Part shown: piece by piece, positions 1 through 8,763 of the stretch
How the letters are laid out: each line of letters opens with the position of its first letter
How positions within the stretch are numbered: the first letter of the stretch is position 1
Origin: Myxococcaceae bacterium
Lineage (GTDB): Bacteria; Myxococcota; Myxococcia; Myxococcales; Myxococcaceae
Direction of reading: 5' to 3'
Length of the DNA: 64,000 nucleotides
Assembly: GCA_019694595.1 (NCBI GenBank)
Contig: JAIBBQ010000006.1
Span: 1-64,000 of the forward strand
Notes under the pieces: model-generated
The model's input: only the letters and a program-made list of their open reading frames with translations
The model's database searches: none
What the model was told of the DNA's origin: nothing
Position numbers and translations under genes: made by a program

Positions 1-890
1 CCGCCGCCGCTCTGCCCGCTGCCGCCGCCGTTCTGCCCGCTGCCACCGCCGCTGCCGGAGCTGGGCGGGTTGCACGGCCACCCGCAGTAGGTCGCGGCGA
101 TGAAGACGGCCTGGGCCGGGTTGAAGATGGCCGCCAGCCCGTCGAGCCGGAACGGCGTGCTCGTGGGCGGGTTGAGGCCGTGTGCCGGGTCCGCCACGCA
201 GGTGCAGTCGATGGCGAAGCCGCCGTTCGAGGCCGGAGCGCAGTTCACGCCGGCAGCGTGCTGCGTGCCGGTGATGGAGCAGGCGCCGGTGCAGCTCGTC
301 GGCGGGAAGGTGCCTTCAGGCTGGCAGCTCAGCGAGCAGACCGACGGCTCGAAGCAGCCCGCCTGGGCGAAGACCGACCGCACCAGCTGCGCCACCAGCT
401 CCCACGAGAAGTGGGTGGTGAGGCCGCTGAGCGAGGTGGCGGTCGACTCGGCGCCGCCGATGGGCGCCCACTTCGTCTTGCCGTCGCTCGAGTGCAGCAG
501 CACCAGCGGGTCAGTCCCCGAGACCTTGCTGCGGTCGACGGTCATGCTGACCCGCACCGGCTTGGCGAAGGTCAGGCCTTCGGGCTCGAAGCGCACCACC
601 GGCCCGACGGCCACCGCGCCTGCAGGCAGCGTCTGCCCGGTCGCCGAACGAATGACGATGTGGGTCGAGCTCGACAGCGCGCCCGCGGGGATCTCCAGCG
701 TCACTCCGCCGCCGGTCAGCGTGCCGCCGGTGGAGCCGACGTCCTTCTCCGCCAGCACCTGCGCGGTGGAACCACCGCCACTCGAGCCACTGCCACCGCC
801 GCTCGAGCCGCCGCTGCCCGAGCAGCCCAGCTGTGCCACGAAGAACACTGCCCCCACTGCGATCGCTGCCCGGCCCAAGCTGAAGTTCAT
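1..890 (-). CDS. ZU5-like domain lipoprotein, 3' end cut by window edge
   Basis: Reading right to left from ATG at 890, the protein opens with a hydrophobic signal (about residues 6-22) and a Cys at 23 followed by a Gly/Ser-rich linker, so an outer-membrane or periplasmic lipoprotein is likely; the residue at -3 of the lipobox is Gln, which is imperfect. Residues about 44-130 have the pattern of a ZU5 domain (a GGTL...VTLEIPAGAL core followed by beta strands), common in secreted myxobacterial proteins. A Cys-containing region follows, then a tail of Gly, Ser and Asn coded by near-repeated units that runs off the window at base 1. No stop codon is seen. It is divergent from the next gene (86 bp apart). 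Exact function unknown; structural or adhesive role is only an inference. Confidence 0.8.
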   Translation of the reverse strand, partial: MNFSLGRAAIAVGAVFFVAQLGCSGSGGSSGGGSGSSGGGSTAQVLAEKDVGSTGGTLTGGGVTLEIPAGALSSSTHIVIRSATGQTLPAGAVAVGPVVRFEPEGLTFAKPVRVSMTVDRSKVSGTDPLVLLHSSDGKTKWAPIGGAESTATSLSGLTTHFSWELVAQLVRSVFAQAGCFEPSVCSLSCQPEGTFPPTSCTGACSITGTQHAAGVNCAPASNGGFAIDCTCVADPAHGLNPPTSTPFRLDGLAAIFNPAQAVFIAATYCGWPCNPPSSGSGGGSGQNGGGSGQSGG

Positions 891-976
891 GGCGGCGCCT
901 ATGCCATGACCCGGGCAATCGGGGAAAGTGCCCTCCGGAACTTTCCCCGGGGCTGAGATATGGCCTGCCGCGCCCT

Positions 977-3900
977 GTGATTCCTTCCTCGCGACACCTC
1001 GCACTGCTCCTCGGGCTGTTCTCTCGGCTGGCCTTCGCCCAGGTGATCGCCGCCGACGCGATCCTCGGCCACGAGCACACGCTCCGGCTGGCCGACGCCG
1101 GGCTGGCCGACTTCACGCCCGCGCCCTTCGTGCTCGACGCGGCGCTCACCGACTGGTCGTTCGGCATGCGCCAGTCGAACTTTCCACCCGAGGTGCTCTG
1201 CCAGCGCCGAAGCGACGCGAGCCCGCAGCCCGCGAACCTGGGCACGCTGTCGCCGCAGGTGATGGCCGGGCTCGTGCTCGCAGGGGCCGATGGCACCACG
1301 GCCTACCAGGTGGTGGTGAACAACGCCGGCGCTCCCCCCAACCCGGTGCTGGAGTTCTCCCGGGTGCACTGCGGCGACGCCAGCGCGGTGAGCCTGGGGG
1401 CCGTCACCGCCGGCCCAGGCAGCGCGGTGGGCGACGTCGACCCGCTGTTCCTCAACCGGGCGGTGGGCCTCGCCGGGCCCGGAGCGCGGGTGTGCTTCAC
1501 CCTGCGCGAGCGCACCGGGGAAGACGTGCTCGGCTGCTTCCTGCCCGAGAGCTCGCCGATCGGCGTCGAGCGCTGGGTGACGCCCGCCCAGCTCGACGCG
1601 GCCCTCACCCCGAGCGGCGGCTTCCTCGCGGCCTACCCCGCGCTCGCCGACTACACCCGCGTCGGGTGGACCATTCGCTCGGCGACCTTCGTGCCCGACG
1701 GCCGTGTGTTCGCGCTCGTCACCCTCACCTGGAAGCACAAGTCCAGCGCCGGCGTCACCTGGGCCAGGCAGTGGGTCGTCACCCAGGCCGCCGCAGGGGC
1801 GCCGATCCGGGCCCGCTCGCGAGCGCTGGACGCCTCGCAGTTCGCCGGGCAACCCCTGCCGACCCGGGAAGACTTCGAGCACCCGGCGTTCCGTGCGCAG
1901 CGCCTCTTCTTCCACCCGCCGACCAACACCGTGCTCGCCTGGCCGCGCAGCGGCCTGAACCTCGTGTACGACTTGAAGGCCGTCGGCTTCCCGCTCCTCG
2001 GCGGACAGGACTTCGGCGTCTTCGACGTCGCCAGCGAAGGCCAGGGGCGATTCGACATCACCTGGGAAGTCGCCAGCACCTCGGTCGACCCGCGCGTGCA
2101 CCCCACCCAGCAGCTCGCCCAGTGCTTCACCGCCGCCGGCCAGCTCGTGTGCGGGTTCTACGAGCACTTCAGCAACGGGACCGACGGCGCCCGCTGGCGG
2201 CGGCTCGAGTTCGACCGGGCGGGCGCCGACTTCGACCGCGACGGGCTCACCGGCGCCCAGGAGCAGGCCGCGGGGACCTCGGACTTCGACGCCGACTCCG
2301 ACGACGACGGGGCGAGCGACGGGGAAGAAGTCGAGCTCGCGCACAGCGACCCACGCGACGCGGGCAGCGGCGCGACCTCGCGAACGCCCGAAGGTCTGGG
2401 CTACGGCTACACCAGCTTCATCCAGGAACGGCTGCCGCTGCGCACCGTGGACCTGAACCCCGTCGAGAGCCGGCTGGTCTGTGGCGACGGCCGCTGCGTC
2501 GACCGCGCCGGTCGGGTGGTGTTCTCCAGCGACGCTGGACGACCGCTGTACGCGAGCCCCTCGGGCACCACCTTCGCCTGGCGCGCCGCCGACGGCCTCT
2601 ACACGCAGAGCCTCGACGCCGGGCCCCGCCGGCTGCTCACCGCCGCGCAGGTGAACGCGGAGCTGGGCCCGTCGGCCAACCGCTTCGCGCTCGCAGACGA
2701 CGGGCGCATCTTCCCGCTCGGGGGTGCGCTGCCGGTGGTGATCGAAGGCGGTCAGGTGCGCACGCTGTGGCGCCCCTCCGACGCCTGCCTCGGCCAGCGT
2801 CAGGGCTGCCTCGACGGTGGGCGCCCCTTCGACGACGTGGTGGGGACCCGCGTGCTCGCCTGGGACGCGCCGCGAGATCGCCTGCTGTTCTCCTTCCAGT
2901 CGAAGCTCGATCAGCGCGTGCTCGCGCTGACGCTCGACGGAGGGACCCTGTCCGTCCTGCGGCGAGGAGTCGACCTCCCGGCGGCCATCGTCTCCGAGAC
3001 CATCGGCGGGCAGCTGTCGCTCTACCACTCGGGCGCGGTGCTCGGTTCGCTCTCGCAGCTGGGCTCGGGCGCCTTCTTCGGCGACTGGGGCCTGGGCAGC
3101 GGCCTGCTGTCGGCGTCCGCCGCGCCACTGCCGCTCGATCGCGGCACCCTCGAGACGCCGCACGGCGCCGGCTGGGCGGGGGCGGCGCTCACCAACGATC
3201 CGTTCGACACCGACGCCTTCGACGGCGTGAACGAGCTGGTGCCGATGCGCACCGCCGTCGAGCCGGGCGACCTGCTCACCTGGTGGGGCGGGCTGGGTCA
3301 CCAGAGCGCGCCCACCACCGTCGCGGTCCACCTGGCCAAGGTCGGCCGCCGCGGCGGCCTGGTCCGCCTCGCGCCGGGGCTGAGCGGCTTCCTGTCACCC
3401 ACGGCGCTCGCGCGCGCCCCGGGCGGAGCGCTGTGCGCGGTGGCGAAGGAAACGGTGGGCGGCCCCGCGGTCCTCGTCGAATTCCTCGCCCCGGGTGGCG
3501 ACGGCGTTCCCCGGCAGAAGAAGACGTACGCCATCCCGGGCGTGGTTGGCTGCGCCTACGCGCCCGACGGCACGCTCCACTTCCTGGCCGCCGCGCCGCT
3601 GCGGCTCGGGCGCATCCAGGGCGACGCGGTCGGCCAGGAACTGACCCTGGGCGGAGACGGAGTGCCCTTGCACGTGAGCCCCGCCGTGGGTGGCGGCTGG
3701 TACGTCACCTCGCGCGACGCTCCGGTCCGCTGCATCGGCGCGGACCTCGCGAGCTCCACCCAGTCGACGCTCGAGGTCCTCGCGCTGGCGCCTTCGAAGA
3801 GCGGCGCCCTGTGGGGCATCGCCCGCGGCGGCGCGCTGTTGCGACTCAACCCCGAAGGGCTGTGCTCTGCCCGGGTGGGCGTCGAGAACACGGGCGCGTC

Positions 3901-4366
3901 GCTCAGCGCGCTGGAGTCGAAGCGCCTCGGCGTCTCGGTCACCGCGCTCGCGGCCAACGTCGCCGAGCGCGCCGACGGTCGCGTGGTCCTGCAGGGCACC
4001 GCGTGGACCGACCCGTCGGGCCAGGTCCCCGGAGCGCTGCTCTACTTCTTCGACCCCGAGACCAAGAGGTCGGGGCTGCTCAACTCCGAGGACCTCTCCG
4101 GCGGTCTGGTGGTGGTGCCGGGCGCCGACTGGTGCGACCCCTGGGGCGAAGGCCTGCCGGCCTCGGAACAGACCTGCCTGATCGCGCCGACCGGTGTCCC
4201 CGCGCGCCCCGCGGACGCCTCCGATGCCTCGACGCCCGTCGACGGCGGCACCTCGCCTGGGCCGTCGCCTTCCGGCTGTGGCTGCGGCAGCGCTCCCTCG
4301 GCTGCACTCTGGGCGCTCGCGATCCTGCTGGGTGGTGTCTGCCGGCGGCGCTGCACGCCCCGCTGA
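977..4366 (+). CDS. Secreted MYXO-CTERM-type protein, function unknown
   Basis: 1129 residues with a GTG start and an N-terminal signal peptide (hydrophobic residues about 7-21 ending in AFA). Residues about 415-465 contain Asp-rich calcium-binding-like repeats of the thrombospondin type 3 style (DFDRDG, DFDADSDDDG). The C-terminus has the layout of a MYXO-CTERM sorting signal: Pro/Ser linker, a GCGC cysteine motif, a hydrophobic helix, then an Arg cluster (CRRRC). Such tails are known to direct processing and surface anchoring in Myxococcota. The rest has no motif I recognise, although repeated short beta-like blocks are compatible with a propeller. ATG starts downstream would remove the signal peptide, so GTG at 977 is preferred. 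No sorting enzyme gene is seen in the window. Confidence 0.82.
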   Translation: MIPSSRHLALLLGLFSRLAFAQVIAADAILGHEHTLRLADAGLADFTPAPFVLDAALTDWSFGMRQSNFPPEVLCQRRSDASPQPANLGTLSPQVMAGLVLAGADGTTAYQVVVNNAGAPPNPVLEFSRVHCGDASAVSLGAVTAGPGSAVGDVDPLFLNRAVGLAGPGARVCFTLRERTGEDVLGCFLPESSPIGVERWVTPAQLDAALTPSGGFLAAYPALADYTRVGWTIRSATFVPDGRVFALVTLTWKHKSSAGVTWARQWVVTQAAAGAPIRARSRALDASQFAGQPLPTREDFEHPAFRAQRLFFHPPTNTVLAWPRSGLNLVYDLKAVGFPLLGGQDFGVFDVASEGQGRFDITWEVASTSVDPRVHPTQQLAQCFTAAGQLVCGFYEHFSNGTDGARWRRLEFDRAGADFDRDGLTGAQEQAAGTSDFDADSDDDGASDGEEVELAHSDPRDAGSGATSRTPEGLGYGYTSFIQERLPLRTVDLNPVESRLVCGDGRCVDRAGRVVFSSDAGRPLYASPSGTTFAWRAADGLYTQSLDAGPRRLLTAAQVNAELGPSANRFALADDGRIFPLGGALPVVIEGGQVRTLWRPSDACLGQRQGCLDGGRPFDDVVGTRVLAWDAPRDRLLFSFQSKLDQRVLALTLDGGTLSVLRRGVDLPAAIVSETIGGQLSLYHSGAVLGSLSQLGSGAFFGDWGLGSGLLSASAAPLPLDRGTLETPHGAGWAGAALTNDPFDTDAFDGVNELVPMRTAVEPGDLLTWWGGLGHQSAPTTVAVHLAKVGRRGGLVRLAPGLSGFLSPTALARAPGGALCAVAKETVGGPAVLVEFLAPGGDGVPRQKKTYAIPGVVGCAYAPDGTLHFLAAAPLRLGRIQGDAVGQELTLGGDGVPLHVSPAVGGGWYVTSRDAPVRCIGADLASSTQSTLEVLALAPSKSGALWGIARGGALLRLNPEGLCSARVGVENTGASLSALESKRLGVSVTALAANVAERADGRVVLQGTAWTDPSGQVPGALLYFFDPETKRSGLLNSEDLSGGLVVVPGADWCDPWGEGLPASEQTCLIAPTGVPARPADASDASTPVDGGTSPGPSPSGCGCGSAPSAALWALAILLGGVCRRRCTPR

Positions 4367-4516
4367 CGGTTCCCGAAATCGCGTGCCGGGGCGGCACCTT
4401 CGGCCACCTCGCCGGGCTTCCACCGGTGGAAACAAGAATTCGTGAGGCATCGCGTCGGCTCGGGGTGACCCAAGGCCGAAGTCGCAAGCCAGCGACACAC
4501 TCACAAGGACCCACGA

Positions 4517-5743
4517 ATGAAACTGATCGATCTGTGCCTGTTGCCCGTGCTCACCCTGCCGCTCCTCACCGGCTGTGGTCCGCAGGACGAACAGGTGGAC
4601 GAAGGCGACGAGACCTCGACCGCCGCCGCCGAGCTGACCGTGAAGCAGGAGCAGCTGAGCACCCTCGCCGATCAGGTCGAGGAGAAGCTCAGCGCCGACC
4701 CCGACTTCTCCAGCGTCGCGCTGGACACCGACAAGGACCGCCTCCTCGTCTACCGCAAGGGCGCCGCCGACGACCGCACCACCCCCGAGCTGCTCCAGCG
4801 CGCCACCGGCTCGGCCAAGCTCGAGTTCCTGCCGGCGCTGTGGTCGAAGCAGGAGAACGACGCCTTCACCGACCGCCTCGGCGTCGACGACGAGGCGCTC
4901 AAGGCGGCCGGCGTCGAGGTGACGCTGTCGGGCCCGAGCCCCAGCGGCGGCAAGTTCGAGATCTTCGTCAAGGGTGACGCCACCAGCGCCGCGCAGGTGC
5001 TCGAGGAACGCTACCCCGAGCTCGCCGGCAAGCTCGACGTCAAGACCGGCGGCCAGGTGGAAGAGAACTTCGGCCGCTTCGCCGACGGCCCGTACCACGG
5101 CGGCGCGCGGCTCTACTTCACCGCGCACAACGGCTGCACGTCGGGCTTCGCCGCCAAGAACTCCGCGGGCAGCAAGTTCCTGGTCACCGCGTACCACTGC
5201 GTGAACCCCGACAACCGCCTGCTCGACGGCCTGGAGCGCTACATCGGCCGGCTGGCGAAGACCGACCTGCTCTACGACGCCGCCATCTACCACGCGAACT
5301 CCACCCCCTCGGTGTGGACCGACAAGCTCTTCGCGGCGGCCTACAGCACGAGCAAGATCGGCGGCTCGGCGGCGCCCCGCGTCGGCCTGCGCATCTGCAC
5401 CAGCGGCTCGTACACCCGCTTCGCCTGCACCGGCGTGGTCCGCGGCTCGTACTCGCGCAGCGTGGTCAACAACTTCACCCACCGCTCGTACCGGGTGAAC
5501 GTCTGGTACGCCGACGCCACCAACGTGTCCCAGGCGCTCACCGGCGCGGGTGACAGCGGCGGCCCGGTCATCGCCAAGCGCTCCGACGGCAAGTGGAACG
5601 CCATCGGCCTCATCCACGCGGGCGGCGGCACCGACTACCGGGTGAGCTGCCCCGACGGCGCCAACCGCGCCTGCTCGTCGCGGGTGCTGTTCACCAACGT
5701 GCAGGCGGTTGCGACCCGGGATGGGCTGAAGTTCAGCTGGTAG
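4517..5743 (+). CDS. Streptogrisin/alpha-lytic-like trypsin-fold serine protease, lipoprotein precursor
   Basis: 408 residues. A lipobox (LLTGC, Cys about 20) suggests membrane attachment before or after processing. Residues about 45-185 form a pro-region with the alternating charged pattern seen in streptogrisin and alpha-lytic protease precursors, which assists folding. The mature S1-family domain shows the catalytic triad: His227 in AYHC, Asp254 in YDAA, and Ser347 in GDSGGP. Paired Cys flank His and occur near the C-terminus. An AAGGA-like ribosome site lies about 8 bases before the ATG. Expected to be secreted and self-processed; the natural substrate cannot be inferred. Followed by a strong inverted repeat. 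Confidence 0.88.
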   Translation: MKLIDLCLLPVLTLPLLTGCGPQDEQVDEGDETSTAAAELTVKQEQLSTLADQVEEKLSADPDFSSVALDTDKDRLLVYRKGAADDRTTPELLQRATGSAKLEFLPALWSKQENDAFTDRLGVDDEALKAAGVEVTLSGPSPSGGKFEIFVKGDATSAAQVLEERYPELAGKLDVKTGGQVEENFGRFADGPYHGGARLYFTAHNGCTSGFAAKNSAGSKFLVTAYHCVNPDNRLLDGLERYIGRLAKTDLLYDAAIYHANSTPSVWTDKLFAAAYSTSKIGGSAAPRVGLRICTSGSYTRFACTGVVRGSYSRSVVNNFTHRSYRVNVWYADATNVSQALTGAGDSGGPVIAKRSDGKWNAIGLIHAGGGTDYRVSCPDGANRACSSRVLFTNVQAVATRDGLKFSW

Positions 5744-5764
5744 TTCACTTTTCGGTGCAACTTT

Positions 5765-5803
5765 TGGCGCCGAGGTCCCTCCCACCGGTGGACCTCGGCG
5801 CCA
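5765..5803. terminator. Perfect 14-bp inverted repeat, possible terminator
   Basis: Bases 5765-5778 (TGGCGCCGAGGTCC) are the exact reverse complement of 5790-5803, with an 11-base loop. It sits 21 bases after the protease stop and 10 bases before the next ATG. There is no T-run after the right arm, so it is not a textbook Rho-independent terminator; transcript-end protection or attenuation are alternatives. Confidence 0.5.
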
Positions 5804-5813
5804 GCGACATTCC

Positions 5814-6380
5814 ATGGGGATGATCAGGAACCTCAGCTCGACGTTGCGAAACCTCTTCGGGTCGCCACCGCGCCCGATGCCCAAGCCCGTTCCCACGGGG
5901 CGGCCGAGCGTCGACCTCTCGGTCGAGCGCTTCAATGCCTTCGTCGAGGAGATGTCGAAGGACGACTTCACCCACGCCAACGCCGCCCGGGTGGAGAAGC
6001 TCGTCTCGGCCATCGACGCCGGCGTGGTGAACCTGAAGGACGGCCTCACCCGGGAACAGGTCGTCGACTTCCAGACCCAGCTGCGATCGCAACAGACCCG
6101 GCAGACGAGCCGCTCCGGGGCGAACGTGGTTCGCGAGCAACAGCTCCAACGGCGGATCCAGGGCTTCCGGGAAGTCACCGGCCCGAATGCGCTCATCGCC
6201 CACGCCTACGCCGACGCACTCGAGCAGCTGGAAGACGCTCGGGTGGCCGCCAGCCGACCGGACGCCACCCACGCGGACCGCGAGGCCCTGGCCATCGCGC
6301 AACGTGCCAAGGCGGAAGCCCAGCGGCGCGTCAGCGAGGTCATCTTCCGGGTGCGCAACCGGCGCTCCTTCCCGTCCTGA
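5814..6380 (+). CDS. Hypothetical alpha-helical protein
   Basis: 188 residues, no signal peptide or membrane segment. N-terminal about 35 residues are basic and Pro-rich; the remainder is predicted helical, rich in Gln, Arg, Ala and Glu (heptad-like in residues about 85-185), so a coiled coil is plausible. Two Met codons lie six bases apart (5814 and 5820); either could be the start. I recognise no family. It follows the protease gene after the hairpin and may be separately transcribed. Confidence 0.6.
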   Translation: MGMIRNLSSTLRNLFGSPPRPMPKPVPTGRPSVDLSVERFNAFVEEMSKDDFTHANAARVEKLVSAIDAGVVNLKDGLTREQVVDFQTQLRSQQTRQTSRSGANVVREQQLQRRIQGFREVTGPNALIAHAYADALEQLEDARVAASRPDATHADREALAIAQRAKAEAQRRVSEVIFRVRNRRSFPS

Positions 6381-6428
6381 GCGGCGGACGAGCGCCCCGG
6401 ACGCGGCGCTGCTATTGAACGCGTCCCC

Positions 6429-7415
6429 GTGCTCGTTTCCGGCAGCCCCCAGCGCGTGCTCGTCACCGGTGCCACCGGCTTCGTCGGCCGGGCGCTGATC
6501 CCCGCGCTGGTGCGCGAAGGCCACGCAGTGCGTGCCACGACCCGCGCGTTGTCCCGGGCCCGCCAGGGGAACGGCGCCGAGTGGGTGCGGGCGGATCTCG
6601 CAGTCGCCGCCGACGTCGAGGCGGCGCTCACCGGCATCGACGCCGCCTACTACCTCGTCCACGGCATGGGCGGCGCGCACGAGGGCTACCGCGCCGCCGA
6701 GCTGGAAGCGGCCACCCTCTTCGCGGCGGCGGCGGGGCGCGCAGGCGTGAAGCGCATCATCTACCTCGGAGGGGTCGCGCCCGCCGGGAAGGCGTCCGAG
6801 CACCTCGCCAGCCGGCTCGACGTGGGCGGGGCGCTGCGCCGTGGTCCGGTGCCGACGCTCGAGCTGCGCGCCTCGCTGGTCATCGGCAACGGCAGCGCCT
6901 CGTGGAAGATCGTCCGCGATCTGGCGATGCGACTGCCGGCGATGCTGCTGCCCAAGTGGACGGAGTCCAAGACCTCGCCCATCGCGCTCGAGGACGTGCT
7001 GGTCGCGCTGACCCGGGGCCTGCGGGTGCCGCTGACCGCGTCGGCGTGGTTCGACGTGCCGGGGCCCGAGGTCCTGAGCGGCCGGGACATCCTGCTCCAG
7101 ATCGCCGCGCTCCAGGGCCGGCAGCTGCCGAGCCTCCGGGTGCCGCTGCTGAGCCCGTCGCTGTCCTCGTGGTGGCTCAAGCTGGTGACCGGCGTCGACT
7201 TCGCGCTCGCGCGAGAGCTGGTGCTGGGCTTCACCGGGGACCTGCTGCCGCGCGACGACCGCTACTGGAGCCTCATCGACCACCGGCCCGCGGTCACCTT
7301 CGAGAAGGCGGCGCGCGTCGCGCTCGCCACCGAAGGGCCCACGCCCGGGGTGAGCGGGCTGTTCATCGACCTCGAAGAGGCCATCGTCCACCGCCTCGGC
7401 ACCCCGCGGCGCTGA
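6429..7415 (+). CDS. NAD(P)-binding epimerase/dehydratase-like protein (extended SDR)
   Basis: 328 residues from a GTG start. The N-terminal Rossmann fold shows the nucleotide-binding GATGFVG motif at about residues 14-20, followed by the strand and acidic/basic turn of the atypical or extended short-chain dehydrogenase family. A YLVHGMGG segment near residue 75 and IYLGG near 115 match the NmrA/YbjT-like atypical group rather than classical epimerases, because no YxxxK catalytic pair is evident. Such proteins act as oxidoreductases on sugars or quinones, or as redox-sensing regulators. It stands alone between a + strand hypothetical and a convergent - strand gene, so context does not settle the substrate. 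Confidence 0.8.
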   Translation: MLVSGSPQRVLVTGATGFVGRALIPALVREGHAVRATTRALSRARQGNGAEWVRADLAVAADVEAALTGIDAAYYLVHGMGGAHEGYRAAELEAATLFAAAAGRAGVKRIIYLGGVAPAGKASEHLASRLDVGGALRRGPVPTLELRASLVIGNGSASWKIVRDLAMRLPAMLLPKWTESKTSPIALEDVLVALTRGLRVPLTASAWFDVPGPEVLSGRDILLQIAALQGRQLPSLRVPLLSPSLSSWWLKLVTGVDFALARELVLGFTGDLLPRDDRYWSLIDHRPAVTFEKAARVALATEGPTPGVSGLFIDLEEAIVHRLGTPRR

Positions 7416-7441
7416 CCAAGGCTCGAGGTGGTCGACGCCGG

Positions 7442-8506
7442 TCACGCCTCCGGCGAACGCTGACCCTTCGCGGCGACGTTCCCCCACCGCACCGCCACGG
7501 GCTCGTCGAGGAACCGGGCGTAACGCTCCGCCACCGCGCTGACCGCCGCGCGGGCGCCGGGCGGAACGCGAGCGAAGGGCGTGAGTTCCACGGTGGAGCC
7601 GGTCCGGGACCGTTCCCTTCGCCAGGTGCCGCGGATGACGCCGTCGAGCACCAGCATCGGCCGGAAGACCCCGTTGCTGCCGGGGCAGACACGCTCGAAA
7701 TGCGCGGGGGAGATCACCGCCGAGCGCTCCGTGTACCCCAGCAGGTATTCGTCGAATCCGGCGAGGAGGAGCACCGGAGGCACGGCACCCGCCGACTCGC
7801 GCGGAATCGAAGCGAGGCCCATCGCGCGGCGCGCCTCCCCCAGCGTGAGCCCCGACCAGAACGCGAGGTCCTCCGCGGTCGCCGGACCGTGACCCTCGAG
7901 GTACCGGGTGGCGAGGGCCGCGAGCGCGTCGTCCCCATCCAGCACCCGCGGACGTGGGCCGCGCCCCTCCGGCAGCACGAAGTCCTCGCCCGCCTGCACC
8001 AGCACGCCTGCCTGGCTCAGGCAGAAGAGGAGATGGATGCCTCGCTGCGTCGCGGTCGCCTGTCCGGCCGCCTCGAAGCGCGCGAAGAGCTCGGCGCGCG
8101 AGCGGGGGCCGTCACGCAGCACCCGCTCCGCGATCGACCGCACGGCGCGCACGTCAGCCTCGGTCACGCCGAGCTGCCGCAATCGACCGGCCCCGCGCGC
8201 GAGGTTGCGCGGCCCGAGCAGGCGCACCACCCAGCCCGCATCCTCTGCGGGCATCACGTGGAGCGTGCCCCGCAGACTCCAGGTGCGCACCAGCTCGCCC
8301 GACGCGAAGGCCTCGTCCACCGCGGCGAGCGACGGGGCGCGCATGCGAGCGCCGAGCGCCCAGCGCACCTGGGTGAGATCCTGCCCCTGCAGTCCGAGGA
8401 GCCGCCGAGCGACCTCGGCGACGGTCGAGAGCGGAGCCGTCAGCCCCTGGGCCGCCAGGCGGGACGCGCGTATCTGGAGCTCGTCGGTTCGCCCGCGCAG
8501 AGGCAT
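7442..8506 (-). CDS. Winged-helix DNA-binding protein, AlkZ/YcaQ-like (HTH_42) family
   Basis: 354 residues. The segment around residue 70 (TWSLRGTLH) is the signature of the HTH_42 / winged-helix DNA-binding-domain family that includes Streptomyces AlkZ and E. coli YcaQ, DNA glycosylases that unhook crosslinks; many members are of unknown activity. The preceding LLGLQGQD and the following PxNLARG blocks also fit. AlkZ-type enzymes carry a QxQ/QxD catalytic motif; the Gln-Gly-Gln-Asp stretch near residue 40 sits where that motif is expected. DNA repair glycosylase is therefore a reasonable guess, but a purely DNA-binding role is possible. Convergent with the epimerase-like gene. Confidence 0.78.
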   Translation of the reverse strand: MPLRGRTDELQIRASRLAAQGLTAPLSTVAEVARRLLGLQGQDLTQVRWALGARMRAPSLAAVDEAFASGELVRTWSLRGTLHVMPAEDAGWVVRLLGPRNLARGAGRLRQLGVTEADVRAVRSIAERVLRDGPRSRAELFARFEAAGQATATQRGIHLLFCLSQAGVLVQAGEDFVLPEGRGPRPRVLDGDDALAALATRYLEGHGPATAEDLAFWSGLTLGEARRAMGLASIPRESAGAVPPVLLLAGFDEYLLGYTERSAVISPAHFERVCPGSNGVFRPMLVLDGVIRGTWRRERSRTGSTVELTPFARVPPGARAAVSAVAERYARFLDEPVAVRWGNVAAKGQRSPEA

Positions 8507-8763
8507 GGCGCGACCCTCTCACGTCCGCGCGACGCGTTCGACCGCGGGCGCGGCGCGGTCGCCTCGACCTTCTCCTGGAGTTCGCGAGACCTCACGTCTG
8601 GTACCACCTGAGCTCCGCCTACGGGATTCTCCCCGGCCACGGCGTGGAACCGACGATGGGCGATCTGCTCCGGAGCTGGGCGCAGCGCTCAGGACTTTCA
8701 TCCCCCGCGATACGGGATCCCGCCGCTGGCGTGCTCGACGCGGGAAGCAGTAGTGAGCGCGCC

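Noticed and set aside
899-4977. Long open frames opposite or in other frames of the MYXO-CTERM gene
   Set aside because: High-GC genes leave long open shadow frames; these are Arg/Pro/Gly/Ala-rich without motifs and overlap a real gene.
8507-8763. Extra gene between the winged-helix and esterase genes
   Set aside because: The 257-bp gap has only short open frames without signals or motifs.
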